Of a stretch of 6,352 nucleotides of DNA, positions 1-6,349 are shown piece by piece. Made by a program: the position numbers and the translations under genes. Below the pieces are notes generated by a model. That model was not told where the DNA came from. It saw only the letters and a list, made by a program, of their open reading frames with translations, and did not search any database. Within the stretch, counting starts at the first letter, position 1. Every line of letters begins with the position of its first letter. Source of the stretch: an uncultured Pseudomonadota bacterium (GTDB lineage: Bacteria; Pseudomonadota; Alphaproteobacteria; RF32; CAG-239). Location: positions 1 through 6,352 of the forward strand of contig CASFLB010000093.1 of the NCBI GenBank assembly GCA_949295395.1, read 5' to 3'.

Positions 1-1590
1 CATGGCGCCGATAATAATTGCTATCCAGCCGAAATGACGCCATTTCTTTTGCCAGATACAAAGCCATAAGCCGCCATAAACAATCGCGACTAATCCCCAC
101 AGCGGCATGGATAAAACCGGCAAGCCCGCATGTGGCAAAGAGGCGACCTTGGCGGTGATATCGTTTACCAGCCCTATCCCCTTTCCTAGAACAATCAAAG
201 CGTAATAATCAAGTCCCAAAGGCATCAGCAGCATGACAATCAAAATTGAGGGCATAATCCACAAGCCGATTATCGGACCGGCCAATAAATTTCCGATTGT
301 CGTATATATCGCAATCTTGTTAAAGTGATATATTGAAAAAGGCAACGTCGCAACGCTGGCGATGAAATCCGAAACTAAAATTCCGATGATATAGGCTTTG
401 CATAAGGCAAAAAAACCGCTTTTTTGTTCTCTATGAATCAAGCCTTTCCAACTGCTTTCATAAAAAGCGATTAAGGCGACAACCGCGGCAAAAGACATCT
501 GAAAGCTGGCGCCAATCAAAGCCTGCGGCGTTATCAGCAAGACGATGATAGCTGCCCAGCTGATTGTTCTCATGGAAATAGCTTTCCGACTGAACATGAT
601 TCCGAGCAAGACAATAAAAGTCATGATAAAAGCACGTTGTGTCGGAATGGCGCCGCCGGATATGGCCAAATAAATCGCGCTCAATATGACAGCTATAATC
701 GCCGATATTTTCTTTGAATCTACCCTTAGCGCCAAAGGCGGAATAGCCGCAATAATTGAGCGCACCAACAAAAACATAAATCCGGCCAGCATGCTCATGT
801 GCAAGCCCGATATGGACAAGAAATGCGCCAAACCTGAATTTTGATAATCTTCGGTAATTTTATCACTAATGCCAAAGCGTTCGCCGGCGATTAAGGCGGT
901 TGCTATTCCGGCTTCATCTGCAGGCAAAACGCTTTCAATCCTGTTTACGATTTTGCTTCTTATCTTTTCAATGAGAGGCTTGTTTTCGCCTGACTTATCT
1001 TCGCCAAGCTTAAATGTTCGGCTCAAGGCAAAGCCCGTGCCGTTTATGCCATCAAAAAAGGTTTTTCTATCAAACTGATAGCCGCCAACCATCACGGCCG
1101 GAGACGGTGCGTCTACTCTTGCCGCTAATTCAACCTCATCACCGATATTAAAGCTTTCTTTCTTGGACTGGAGGGTTATTTTATATCGGCCCTTTATTTC
1201 GTTTTCGTCAAAGTCTTTCATTTGGGTCAGGACAAGGCGTTGCTTGCCTTTGCTGTTATAATCCAGTTCTTCAACCGTGCCGGAAATATATAAATCTTGC
1301 TCTGTTTTTACCTGCTCCTGTTTTGAAAGGTAAACGGCTTTTAACTGCATATAGCCAAAGCCGAAAGCAATGAGACTGATTAAGGCAATGACTATCAGCG
1401 CACTTCGGTGATGCCTTAAGATTATGGCGGCGAATACTAAAGCTTCCCATACCCCCAGTGTCAGCCATAGTAACGGCTCTTGCGGCAGAACAAAATACAG
1501 ACCTATTCCGCTGGCAAACAAAACCGCCAGCCACGGAAACCAGCGCTCCCGTTCTTGATACAATCTCTCTTTTAATTCTTCTCCTATCAT
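1..1590 (-). CDS. comEC: ComEC/Rec2-family DNA uptake channel, 3' end cut by window
   Basis: This gene encodes the polytopic inner-membrane protein that carries single-stranded DNA into the cytoplasm during natural transformation. The 530 codons in the window read without a stop and run off the left edge, so the C-terminus is missing. Hydrophobic segments lie near residues 18-35, 40-58 and 63-82. A soluble DUF4131/OB-like stretch follows at about 100-190, then the Competence domain from about 225. Family hallmarks are visible: HFLSISGLHMSMLAG (256-270), SGGAIPTQRAFIM (311-323), SFQMSFAAV (362-370) and NLLAGPIIG (434-442), among many further membrane helices. Many homologues end in a metallo-beta-lactamase-like domain, which would lie outside the window if present. 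The ATG start overlaps the lpxB stop (ATGA) and has no clear Shine-Dalgarno sequence, which suggests translational coupling to lpxB. The family assignment is firm. Whether this organism is transformable cannot be seen here. Confidence 0.93.
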   Translation of the reverse strand, partial: MIGEELKERLYQERERWFPWLAVLFASGIGLYFVLPQEPLLWLTLGVWEALVFAAIILRHHRSALIVIALISLIAFGFGYMQLKAVYLSKQEQVKTEQDLYISGTVEELDYNSKGKQRLVLTQMKDFDENEIKGRYKITLQSKKESFNIGDEVELAARVDAPSPAVMVGGYQFDRKTFFDGINGTGFALSRTFKLGEDKSGENKPLIEKIRSKIVNRIESVLPADEAGIATALIAGERFGISDKITEDYQNSGLAHFLSISGLHMSMLAGFMFLLVRSIIAAIPPLALRVDSKKISAIIAVILSAIYLAISGGAIPTQRAFIMTFIVLLGIMFSRKAISMRTISWAAIIVLLITPQALIGASFQMSFAAVVALIAFYESSWKGLIHREQKSGFFALCKAYIIGILVSDFIASVATLPFSIYHFNKIAIYTTIGNLLAGPIIGLWIMPSILIVMLLMPLGLDYYALIVLGKGIGLVNDITAKVASLPHAGLPVLSMPLWGLVAIVYGGLWLCIWQKKWRHFGWIAIIIGAM

Positions 1591-2767
1591 TTTTTTCTAG
1601 GGGTGATTAAATTCCATATTATCTCAGCAGCATTCTCACTCGGTGTGTGTTCTCCTTGCCCCAAAATCTCACGAACTTTTTTAAAGCCTTCCATTTGGCG
1701 GTCATACCATTCGCCCTCTTTGTTCAAAAAAGGCTTTATATAACTGCAAATGCTTGCCGGAACGCAACGCTCTTGCAATAATTCCGGCACAACCTCTCTC
1801 CCTAACAAGATGTTTGATAAATTCACAAACTGAATTTTTAAAAACTTTTTAGCGAGCAGCGCCGTCAGCGGCGATACCTTATAAGCAATAATATGCGGCA
1901 CATCGCAAATAGCCAATTCTAAGGCAACCGTTCCCGAAGCGGCGATTGCGGTTGAAGATGCCCGAAAAGCGCCGTAGCGGTCGTTTTGTGTTTCAACAAT
2001 GAGAAGTTTCCGCTTTGCTTTACCATTTCTTTAACTTGCTTAGCAACGGTTTTTACCGTCGGGATCACAAAGAACAAATCTTTTTCTTCGGCTTTTAATT
2101 TTTTGATTGTTTCTAAAAATGTTGGCAAGAGTTTTGAAACCTCGGTCTTTCTTGACCCCGGCAGAACCGTAACAACTCTTTCTTTCGGCTTTATGTTATA
2201 CTTCTTACGAAATTCTTCAGCCTTTGCATGAACAACCGGACTTTCGATTACCGGATGTCCGACAAACTCAGCTTGCAGATTATATGGCGTAAAGTACTTC
2301 GGCTCATAGGGAAATAATGTCAGCAACAAGTCGATGTATTTATACATGGTTCTGGCTCTTTTTTTCTTCCATGCCCAAACTTGCGGCGCAACGTAATGAA
2401 CTTGCGGAATGCCTAAATTTTTTTTACGCAAGGCTTTATGTATCCGGCTTGAAAAGCTCCAACTGTCTATGGTTATGACAACATCAGGCTTTACTTTTTC
2501 TATGTCTTTTACCGTTTGCTTAATTAAACCCAAAATCTTCGGGATACTCGGTATCACTTCTGCCAAGCCCATAACGGCCAAATCTGAAATATCAAACAGC
2601 GACTTTAAGCCTTCGGCTTCCATGGTTTCTCCACCAACGCCATAAAACTTGACGGCTTTTCCATAGTTTGTCTTCATGGCTTTCATTAGTCTTGAACCAA
2701 GCAAGTCGCCCGAAGGTTCACCGGCTATCAGATATATTTTTTTCTTTTGATTATTTTGCGAATTCAC
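1587..2767 (-). pseudogene. lpxB: Lipid-A-disaccharide synthase LpxB, interrupted by a -1 frameshift
   Basis: LpxB is a GT19-family glycosyltransferase at the inner membrane. It condenses lipid X with UDP-2,3-diacylglucosamine to form the lipid A disaccharide. The first frame (2767 to the TAG at 1919) encodes about 251 convincing residues: the N-terminal IAGEPSGDLLG (14-24), TIDSWSF with the conserved Asp101, HYVAPQVWAWKKKR (124-137), FVGHPVIE (168-175) and VLPGSRKTEV (201-210). After about Q251 this frame becomes unrelated sequence. The match resumes one frame over, from 2012 to the TGA at 1587, as RKLLIVETQNDRYGAF, the donor-site ASGTVALELA, then AYKVSP and FVNLSNILLGREVVPELL, 141 residues in all. 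Joined, the two parts give about 393 residues, normal for the family. The start is a GTG inside lpxI (17-base overlap) preceded by AGGAG. The break is either a real one-base deletion or a sequence error. lpxB is usually needed where lipid A is made, and both halves look undecayed, so I lean to an error or a very recent mutation. Confidence 0.9.
2012..2030 (-). other. Frameshift zone in lpxB
   Basis: LpxB homology must pass from the upstream frame to the -1 frame within this stretch. The downstream frame has a TAA at 2033-2031, so it is open only from 2030 onward. Clear family sequence in the new frame begins at the CGG codon 2012-2010. The stretch contains short A runs (GAAATGG, GTAAAGC, CAAAGC). 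One missing base, for example an A in GTAAAGC, would restore a continuous protein. No X-XXY-YYZ slippery heptamer is present in the right phase. Confidence 0.8.
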
Positions 2768-3593
2768 CTGGGTTTACTCCTATGATAAACAAGCCTTCTT
2801 TATCTGCGGCTTTGATGGTTTCTTCCTCATCAACGATTAATCCGTTTCCGGCATGAACCGCGATGCCCCTTAAGCCGCTTTCTTTGGCGCGATAGACCGA
2901 GCGAGGGCCGATTGTCGGCAAGTCAATGCGCATATCTTGTTGCGGTTTTCTGAGCTTGACCAAAACGCCACCATCTCCTTTGCGACGATATTCTCCGCAG
3001 CGGCGTATCAGCTCATCGGTACCTTCAATGCCTTCGACGCCCAAAACCAATCCTTGTTGGACGACAACCGCTTGCCCGACATCCAAACGACCTAATGTCT
3101 CGGCAACTTCTATTCCTCGTTTGATGTCTTCCATAGCTTGTTTATCTGGCTTATGTTTGCCCATAACGCCTTCTTTAACCAAAATTTCGGGCAAAACTTC
3201 ATGCACGCCTTTCACCAACATGCCTTCGCTTTCAATCTCTTTGACCAAAGCGCGCAAAATACCATCATCACCAATTGACTTCATGCCAATTTTAGCAAAA
3301 AATGCGGCTGTTCTGAAATCCGGCACCAAATCAAAAAAGCTTGGGCGGCGGATTGTGCCAATCATGACCACATCTTCAACTTTTTCTTCATGAAAGCGCT
3401 TAAAGCCCGTGCCTGCCTGACCTATTCTTATCCATTGGTGCGGAATGCTCTCATCAATCAAATTTTTATCAGCATTGCCCTCAATGGCTAAAACAAAATA
3501 GTCACGGCCATTTTCTTTGCAAAAATCTATCAGTTTTTTAGGAATAGATCCGCCACCGGCTATAATTCCGAGCTTTCTGTGCTTATTTGTCAT
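2751..3593 (-). CDS. lpxI: UDP-2,3-diacylglucosamine pyrophosphatase LpxI (DUF1009 family)
   Basis: LpxI hydrolyses UDP-2,3-diacylglucosamine to lipid X (2,3-diacylglucosamine 1-phosphate) and UMP. It replaces the unrelated LpxH in most alphaproteobacteria. The 280-residue product matches the usual length of about 280. It opens with a glycine-rich loop, GIIAGGGSIP (9-18), of the N-terminal domain. It continues with GTIRRPSF (79-86), the conserved KSIGDDGILRALVKEIE (105-121) and VKGVHEVLPEIL (128-138). The C-terminal catalytic domain carries DMRIDLPTIGP (220-230) and AVHAGN (245-250). Asp224 in DLPTIG probably corresponds to the catalytic Asp225 of the Caulobacter enzyme; that alignment is from memory. 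The ATG is preceded by AAGGA (3604-3600) at a good spacing. The gene lies between lpxA and lpxB, the standard alphaproteobacterial order, and its last 17 bases overlap lpxB. A terminator-like hairpin lies just upstream. Confidence 0.96.
   Translation of the reverse strand: MTNKHRKLGIIAGGGSIPKKLIDFCKENGRDYFVLAIEGNADKNLIDESIPHQWIRIGQAGTGFKRFHEEKVEDVVMIGTIRRPSFFDLVPDFRTAAFFAKIGMKSIGDDGILRALVKEIESEGMLVKGVHEVLPEILVKEGVMGKHKPDKQAMEDIKRGIEVAETLGRLDVGQAVVVQQGLVLGVEGIEGTDELIRRCGEYRRKGDGGVLVKLRKPQQDMRIDLPTIGPRSVYRAKESGLRGIAVHAGNGLIVDEEETIKAADKEGLFIIGVNPGEFAK
2777..2781 (-). promoter_or_regulatory. Ribosome binding site for lpxB, inside lpxI
   Basis: AGGAG reads leftward at 2781-2777, nine bases before the GTG at 2767-2765. 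It lies within the last codons of lpxI. It supports the GTG as the lpxB start, and there is no ATG nearby in that frame before the conserved IAGEPSGD motif. Confidence 0.65.
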
Positions 3594-3612
3594 TATTTTT
3601 CCTTGCGTCCAT

Positions 3613-3667
3613 AAAAAAATAGGAAGTTATCGTTTTTATATTTTACGCCTAACTTCCTATATTTTTT
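3613..3667 (-). terminator. Intrinsic-terminator-like hairpin between lpxA and lpxI
   Basis: ATAGGAAGTTA (3619-3629) and TAACTTCCTAT (3650-3660) are perfect 11-base inverted repeats around a 20-base loop. That loop can itself close a small CGT/ACG stem. Reading leftward, the hairpin is followed by seven T residues (3619-3613), and it begins 18 bases past the lpxA stop. Flanking A and T runs could lengthen the stem past one mismatch. The stem has only four G-C pairs, so it may be a weak or partial terminator that lowers expression of lpxI-lpxB-comEC relative to lpxA. By symmetry it could also act on rightward transcripts. Confidence 0.6.
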
Positions 3668-3677
3668 CTTAATTTTC

Positions 3678-4472
3678 TTATTCAGCGGTTAAAAGATTAC
3701 GCTTTCCGCTTAAAGATTCTTCAATAAAGGCAATTTGCTCCATAACCATCGGATTATCAGCAAATTTTTCTTTAGCTTTTTGAACGCGAACCTCAAAGGT
3801 GTCTTCTTTGCCCTTGAACAGATACATATAAGCTCTGGTAACGGATTTAATTGTATGTTCGTCAAGGCCGCTTCTCTTTAAGCCAATAACATTTAAGCCA
3901 CGCAGTTTACCTCTGTCTCCGGTGACCATGGCGAATGGAATAACATCGCGTCCGATACCGGTTAATCCACCAATCATTGCTTTGCGACCAATGTGGCAGA
4001 ATTGGTGAACCGCAGCGTTTCCGCCCAATATAACCCCATCACCCAAATGAACGTGTCCGCCGATAACCGCGTTGTTTGTCATAATCACATTATTACCGAC
4101 AACACAGTCGTGTGCAACGTGAGAATTGACCATAAACATACCGTCATCACCAACAACCGTGGTTAAATGCTCCTTCGGTGTTCCGGCGTGCATGGTGACG
4201 TTTTCACGAATGACGTTTCTTTTACCGATAATCAACTTTGCATCCGGCTGAAACTCGTTGCCATGATCTTGCGGACCTCCGCCCAAGCATGCTCCCGGAA
4301 ATACAACCGTTCCCTCGCCGATTGTGGTTTTGCCCAAAACGCTGACGCGCGCGATTAAACGGACATTTTCACCAATCTTTGCCTCAGAGCTGATATAGCA
4401 AAATGGCCCAATCTCGGCACTAGAGGCAATTTCAGCACCTTTTTCGACAACGGCGGACGGATGTATAGACAT
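3678..4472 (-). CDS. lpxA: UDP-N-acetylglucosamine 3-O-acyltransferase LpxA
   Basis: LpxA is a cytoplasmic trimeric enzyme that moves an (R)-3-hydroxyacyl chain from acyl-ACP to the 3-OH of UDP-GlcNAc, the first step of lipid A synthesis. The 264-residue product (E. coli 262) begins MSIHPSAVVEKGAEI. It shows hexapeptide repeats of a left-handed beta-helix through about residue 190, then a helical C-terminal domain (IGLKRSGLDEHTIKSVTRAY). The general-base histidine is His121 in HVAHDCVVGN (E. coli His125). His118, His140 and His156 (in VHQFC) match further active-site histidines. Gly169 aligns with E. coli Gly173 of the hydrocarbon ruler, which suggests a long (about C14) acyl chain. The start at 4472 is chosen because GAGGAG (4484-4479) lies six bases upstream and MSIHP is the family N-terminus. 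An in-frame ATG at 4502 would add ten non-conserved residues and lacks a ribosome binding site. No fabZ precedes it; it heads the leftward operon. Confidence 0.96.
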   Translation of the reverse strand: MSIHPSAVVEKGAEIASSAEIGPFCYISSEAKIGENVRLIARVSVLGKTTIGEGTVVFPGACLGGGPQDHGNEFQPDAKLIIGKRNVIRENVTMHAGTPKEHLTTVVGDDGMFMVNSHVAHDCVVGNNVIMTNNAVIGGHVHLGDGVILGGNAAVHQFCHIGRKAMIGGLTGIGRDVIPFAMVTGDRGKLRGLNVIGLKRSGLDEHTIKSVTRAYMYLFKGKEDTFEVRVQKAKEKFADNPMVMEQIAFIEESLSGKRNLLTAE

Positions 4473-4478
4473 TTTTTT

Positions 4479-4484
4479 CTCCTC
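4479..4484 (-). promoter_or_regulatory. Ribosome binding site for lpxA
   Basis: GAGGAG reads leftward at 4484-4479 with six A residues between it and the ATG at 4472-4470. This site decides the lpxA start in favour of 4472 over the in-frame ATG at 4502. Confidence 0.8.
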
Positions 4485-4509
4485 AAATAATTTGTTAAAC
4501 ATGGTATTC

Positions 4510-4538
4510 TTTTTATCAGCCTTTCCGGCTCTTGTAAA
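4510..4538 (-). promoter_or_regulatory. Possible promoter for lpxA operon
   Basis: Reading leftward, TTTACA (4538-4533, five of six to the sigma-70 -35 consensus) is followed after 17 bases by TAAAAA (4515-4510, four of six to the -10 box). This would start transcription about 30 bases upstream of the lpxA ATG. The region is AT-rich, so chance matches are likely and this is only a candidate. Confidence 0.3.
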
Positions 4539-4577
4539 TTCACAATTATTTTCATTTTGTTACCATAAAAATTATGC

Positions 4578-4606
4578 TTCACAAATTTAAATTTTTCTGT
4601 TATGTT
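4578..4606 (+). promoter_or_regulatory. Candidate proS promoter
   Basis: TTCACA (4578-4583) and TATGTT (4601-4606) are spaced by 17 bases. A TG one base before the -10 box (4598-4599) makes an extended -10. Transcription would begin near 4613, giving a leader of about 75 bases that contains the GC-rich hairpin at 4632-4653. Each box is only a four-of-six match to consensus, so the assignment is tentative. Confidence 0.4.
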
Positions 4607-4631
4607 AAGGCGATTTTTATACAAAATCACT

Positions 4632-4658
4632 CCTGCCGCATCGGGGCGGCGGGTTTTT
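4632..4658 (+). terminator. Terminator-like GC-rich hairpin in the proS leader
   Basis: CCTGCCGC (4632-4639) pairs with GCGGCGGG (4646-4653) over eight positions, one of them a G-U wobble. The loop is six bases and five T residues (4654-4658) follow. The form is that of a rightward intrinsic terminator, yet no rightward gene lies upstream and proS begins 28 bases after it. It may attenuate proS, end a short leader RNA, or insulate proS from stray transcription. In the leftward direction there is no T-run after the stem, so it is not a terminator for that strand. Confidence 0.5.
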
Positions 4659-4672
4659 AATTGCGATATTAA

Positions 4673-4678
4673 AAAGGA
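4673..4678 (+). promoter_or_regulatory. Ribosome binding site for proS
   Basis: AAAGGA at 4673-4678 stands eight bases before the ATG at 4687 and supports that start. The encoded N-terminus, GLKNTRAGNYPEWY, is also the usual place for this ProRS type to begin. Confidence 0.65.
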
Positions 4679-4686
4679 TTTAAATT

Positions 4687-6204
4687 ATGGGATTGAAAAA
4701 TACAAGAGCAGGAAATTATCCTGAATGGTACCAAAACGTTGTTAATGAAGCAGATATGGCTGAGAATTCTTCTTCTCCGGGGTGCATGGTTATCAAACAC
4801 TGGGGATATGGTATTTGGGAAAGAATTCGCGACGTTTTTGATGAAAAGATTAAAGAAACCGACCACGAAAATTGCTACTTTCCGTTATTTATTCCGCTCT
4901 CGTTTTTTCAAAAAGAAGCGGAACATGTTGACGGCTTTGCCAAAGAAATGGCAGTTGTCACCCACTCTCGCTTGGCGATGAAAGACGGCAAGCTTGTTCC
5001 GGAAGGAAAGCTTGAAGAGCCTTTGATTGTTCGCCCAACCTCTGAGGCTATTATTGCCGACTCTTTTTCAAAATGGGTCAAATCTTATCGTGATCTTCCG
5101 GTTTTGGTCAACCAATGGGCCAATGTTGTGCGTTGGGAAATGCGCCCTCGCCTGTTCTTGCGTACGCGTGAATTTTTGTGGCAAGAAGGTCACACGGCTC
5201 ACGCTTCTGCTACCGAAGCCGAAGAAGAAACCAAACGTATGCTCGAAGCTTATCGCGACTTATGCGAAAACACTCTTGCCATGCCGGTTCTTGTCGGTCG
5301 CAAGCCCGAGCATGAAAAATTCCCCGGTGCGGTTGACACCTATTGCGTTGAAGCCATGATGCAAGACGGAAAAGCTTTGCAAGCCGGTACATCACACTTC
5401 CTCGGGCAGAATTTTGCAAAGTCTGCGAATATCACTTTTGTTAATAAAAATAATGAATCTGAATATGCTTACACGACTTCTTGGGGTGTTTCTACCCGCT
5501 TAATCGGTGGTGTTATCATGACTCATGCCGATGATGAAGGTATGGTTGTTCCGCCGAAAATTGCTCCTTATCAGGTTGTGTTTGTTCCGGTTATTAAAAA
5601 GCCCGAAGATGCTGACGCGATTATGGCTTATATTTCAAATATTGCCAATGAGGCTAAAAAAGTTATGCCGTTTGGTGAAAAAATCCGTATCAAAATTGAT
5701 AAGCGGGATAAGTCTTCGGTTGATAAGTTTTGGGAATGGACACGCAAAGGCGCTCCGATTATTTGTGAAATCGGCATGCGCGATGTCGAAGCTCAAAATG
5801 TTATGGTTAAAGAGCGTATCAAGCTCGGCACTCCGGAAGGCAAGCAAATTGTTTCCGCCAAAGAGTTTATTGATACTTTGGCGACAAGAATTGACTCGAT
5901 TCAAAAACATTTGTTCAACAAAGCCAAAGAACGTCTTGAACAGAATATCCGCACCGACATCAAAACTCCGGAAGAGTTCAAAAAATATTTTGAATCTTCT
6001 AATGTTTGGATTGAAGACGGCAAGCAAGGAAAAGTTGCTTTTGTTCGCGGAAAATGGTCCGGCGATGCAAACAGCGAAGAGCTTTTGAAAGCAATGAAAA
6101 TCACCATTCGTTGCATCCCGTTTGACCAAAGCGGCACCGAAGGTGTTTGCCTTTTAACCGGCAAACCGGCCACAATGGATGTTATCTACGCAAGAAGCTA
6201 TTAA
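4687..6204 (+). CDS. proS: Prolyl-tRNA synthetase, eukaryote/archaeal-like type 3
   Basis: This class II aminoacyl-tRNA synthetase activates proline with ATP and charges tRNA(Pro) in the cytoplasm. The 505-residue product matches the type 3 ProRS layout. The N-terminal catalytic core has motif 1 around 40-70 and the proline-site VRPTSEA (115-121). Motif 2 is at about 146-170 (NVVRWEMRPR, LRTREFLWQEGHT), followed by MMQDGKALQAGTSHFLGQNF (224-243). Motif 3 is TSWGVSTRLIGG (264-275), with Arg271 as the class-defining arginine. An anticodon-binding domain covers about 295-400, and the type-specific C-terminal domain ends in YARSY. Only about 95 residues separate motifs 2 and 3, so there is no inserted editing domain as in E. 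coli ProRS. The C-terminal zinc-type site looks degenerate: two expected cysteines appear as Ser458 and Ser463 and one as Thr491, leaving Cys488. From memory, Bacteroidetes ProRS shares this loss and many other segments. The gene is monocistronic, with its own terminator. Confidence 0.96.
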   Translation: MGLKNTRAGNYPEWYQNVVNEADMAENSSSPGCMVIKHWGYGIWERIRDVFDEKIKETDHENCYFPLFIPLSFFQKEAEHVDGFAKEMAVVTHSRLAMKDGKLVPEGKLEEPLIVRPTSEAIIADSFSKWVKSYRDLPVLVNQWANVVRWEMRPRLFLRTREFLWQEGHTAHASATEAEEETKRMLEAYRDLCENTLAMPVLVGRKPEHEKFPGAVDTYCVEAMMQDGKALQAGTSHFLGQNFAKSANITFVNKNNESEYAYTTSWGVSTRLIGGVIMTHADDEGMVVPPKIAPYQVVFVPVIKKPEDADAIMAYISNIANEAKKVMPFGEKIRIKIDKRDKSSVDKFWEWTRKGAPIICEIGMRDVEAQNVMVKERIKLGTPEGKQIVSAKEFIDTLATRIDSIQKHLFNKAKERLEQNIRTDIKTPEEFKKYFESSNVWIEDGKQGKVAFVRGKWSGDANSEELLKAMKITIRCIPFDQSGTEGVCLLTGKPATMDVIYARSY

Positions 6205-6222
6205 TTGTTAGCCAATTTATTG

Positions 6223-6258
6223 AAAAAGCACTGATTAATTTCAGTGCTTTTTCTTTTT
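6223..6258 (+). terminator. Intrinsic terminator after proS
   Basis: AAAAAGCACTGA (6223-6234) and TCAGTGCTTTTT (6241-6252) form a perfect 12-base stem with a six-base loop. The stem runs into a T-rich tail (TTTTTCTTTTT) ending at 6258. It lies 18 bases after the proS stop. The A-tract on the other side could let it work in both directions. Confidence 0.9.
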
Positions 6259-6292
6259 GCGCCAAAAATTCAGCCTATCCTCAAAATGCCTG

Positions 6293-6321
6293 TTGAAAGT
6301 AAACGTTATTTATGTTATAAT
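6293..6321 (+). promoter_or_regulatory. Near-consensus sigma-70 promoter for the next gene
   Basis: TTGAAA (6293-6298) and a perfect TATAAT (6316-6321) are separated by 17 bases. Transcription should begin near 6328. It lies directly after the proS terminator and faces a rightward gene whose start is beyond the window. Confidence 0.75.
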
Positions 6322-6342
6322 CGAGTCGTGAAGGCAAATGAT

Positions 6343-6349
6343 AAGGAGA
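6343..6349 (+). promoter_or_regulatory. Ribosome binding site at window edge
   Basis: AAGGAGA at 6343-6349 is a strong Shine-Dalgarno sequence, about 15 bases after the predicted transcription start. It implies a start codon within a few bases of the window end. GTG at 6328 and ATG at 6338 are less likely starts because nothing resembling a ribosome binding site precedes them. The product cannot be identified. Confidence 0.6.

Larger units (their letters stand above)
4473..4686. other. Divergent intergenic region lpxA / proS
   Basis: This 214-base spacer separates the leftward lpxA operon from rightward proS, so both promoters should lie here. It is AT-rich apart from one GC-rich hairpin near 4632-4658. 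I see no tRNA, no convincing small gene and no long repeat in it. Confidence 0.7.

Noticed and set aside
1271..1534. Leftward 87-codon frame within the comEC region.
   Set aside because: The comEC frame is open for all 530 codons here and carries family motifs. This frame is a shadow of it.
1988..2033. Programmed -1 ribosomal frameshifting as the explanation for the split lpxB.
   Set aside because: No slippery heptamer of the X-XXY-YYZ form lies in the correct phase in the overlap, and LpxB is not known to me as a recoded gene.
4473..4502. Extended LpxA start at the in-frame ATG at 4502.
   Set aside because: The ten added residues are not conserved and the ATG lacks a ribosome binding site, whereas the ATG at 4472 has GAGGAG at six bases.
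4355..4630. Leftward open frame of 91 codons covering the spacer and the lpxA start.
   Set aside because: It overlaps the start of lpxA in another frame, has no recognisable family sequence, and the spacer part is simply AT-rich and open by chance.
4602..4724. A 40-codon rightward open frame starting in the proS leader and overlapping the proS start, considered as a leader peptide.
   Set aside because: It has no ribosome binding site, its ATG falls inside the candidate -10 box, and it contains a single proline codon, so it does not look like an attenuation peptide.
5525..6088. Rightward 187-codon frame inside proS in another frame.
   Set aside because: Its composition is that of an out-of-frame reading (rich in Lys, Leu, Arg and Ser), and proS fully explains the region.
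5635..6129. Leftward 164-codon frame opposite proS.
   Set aside because: It is antisense to a strongly conserved ProRS and reads as a mirror of its codon pattern, with no motif of its own.
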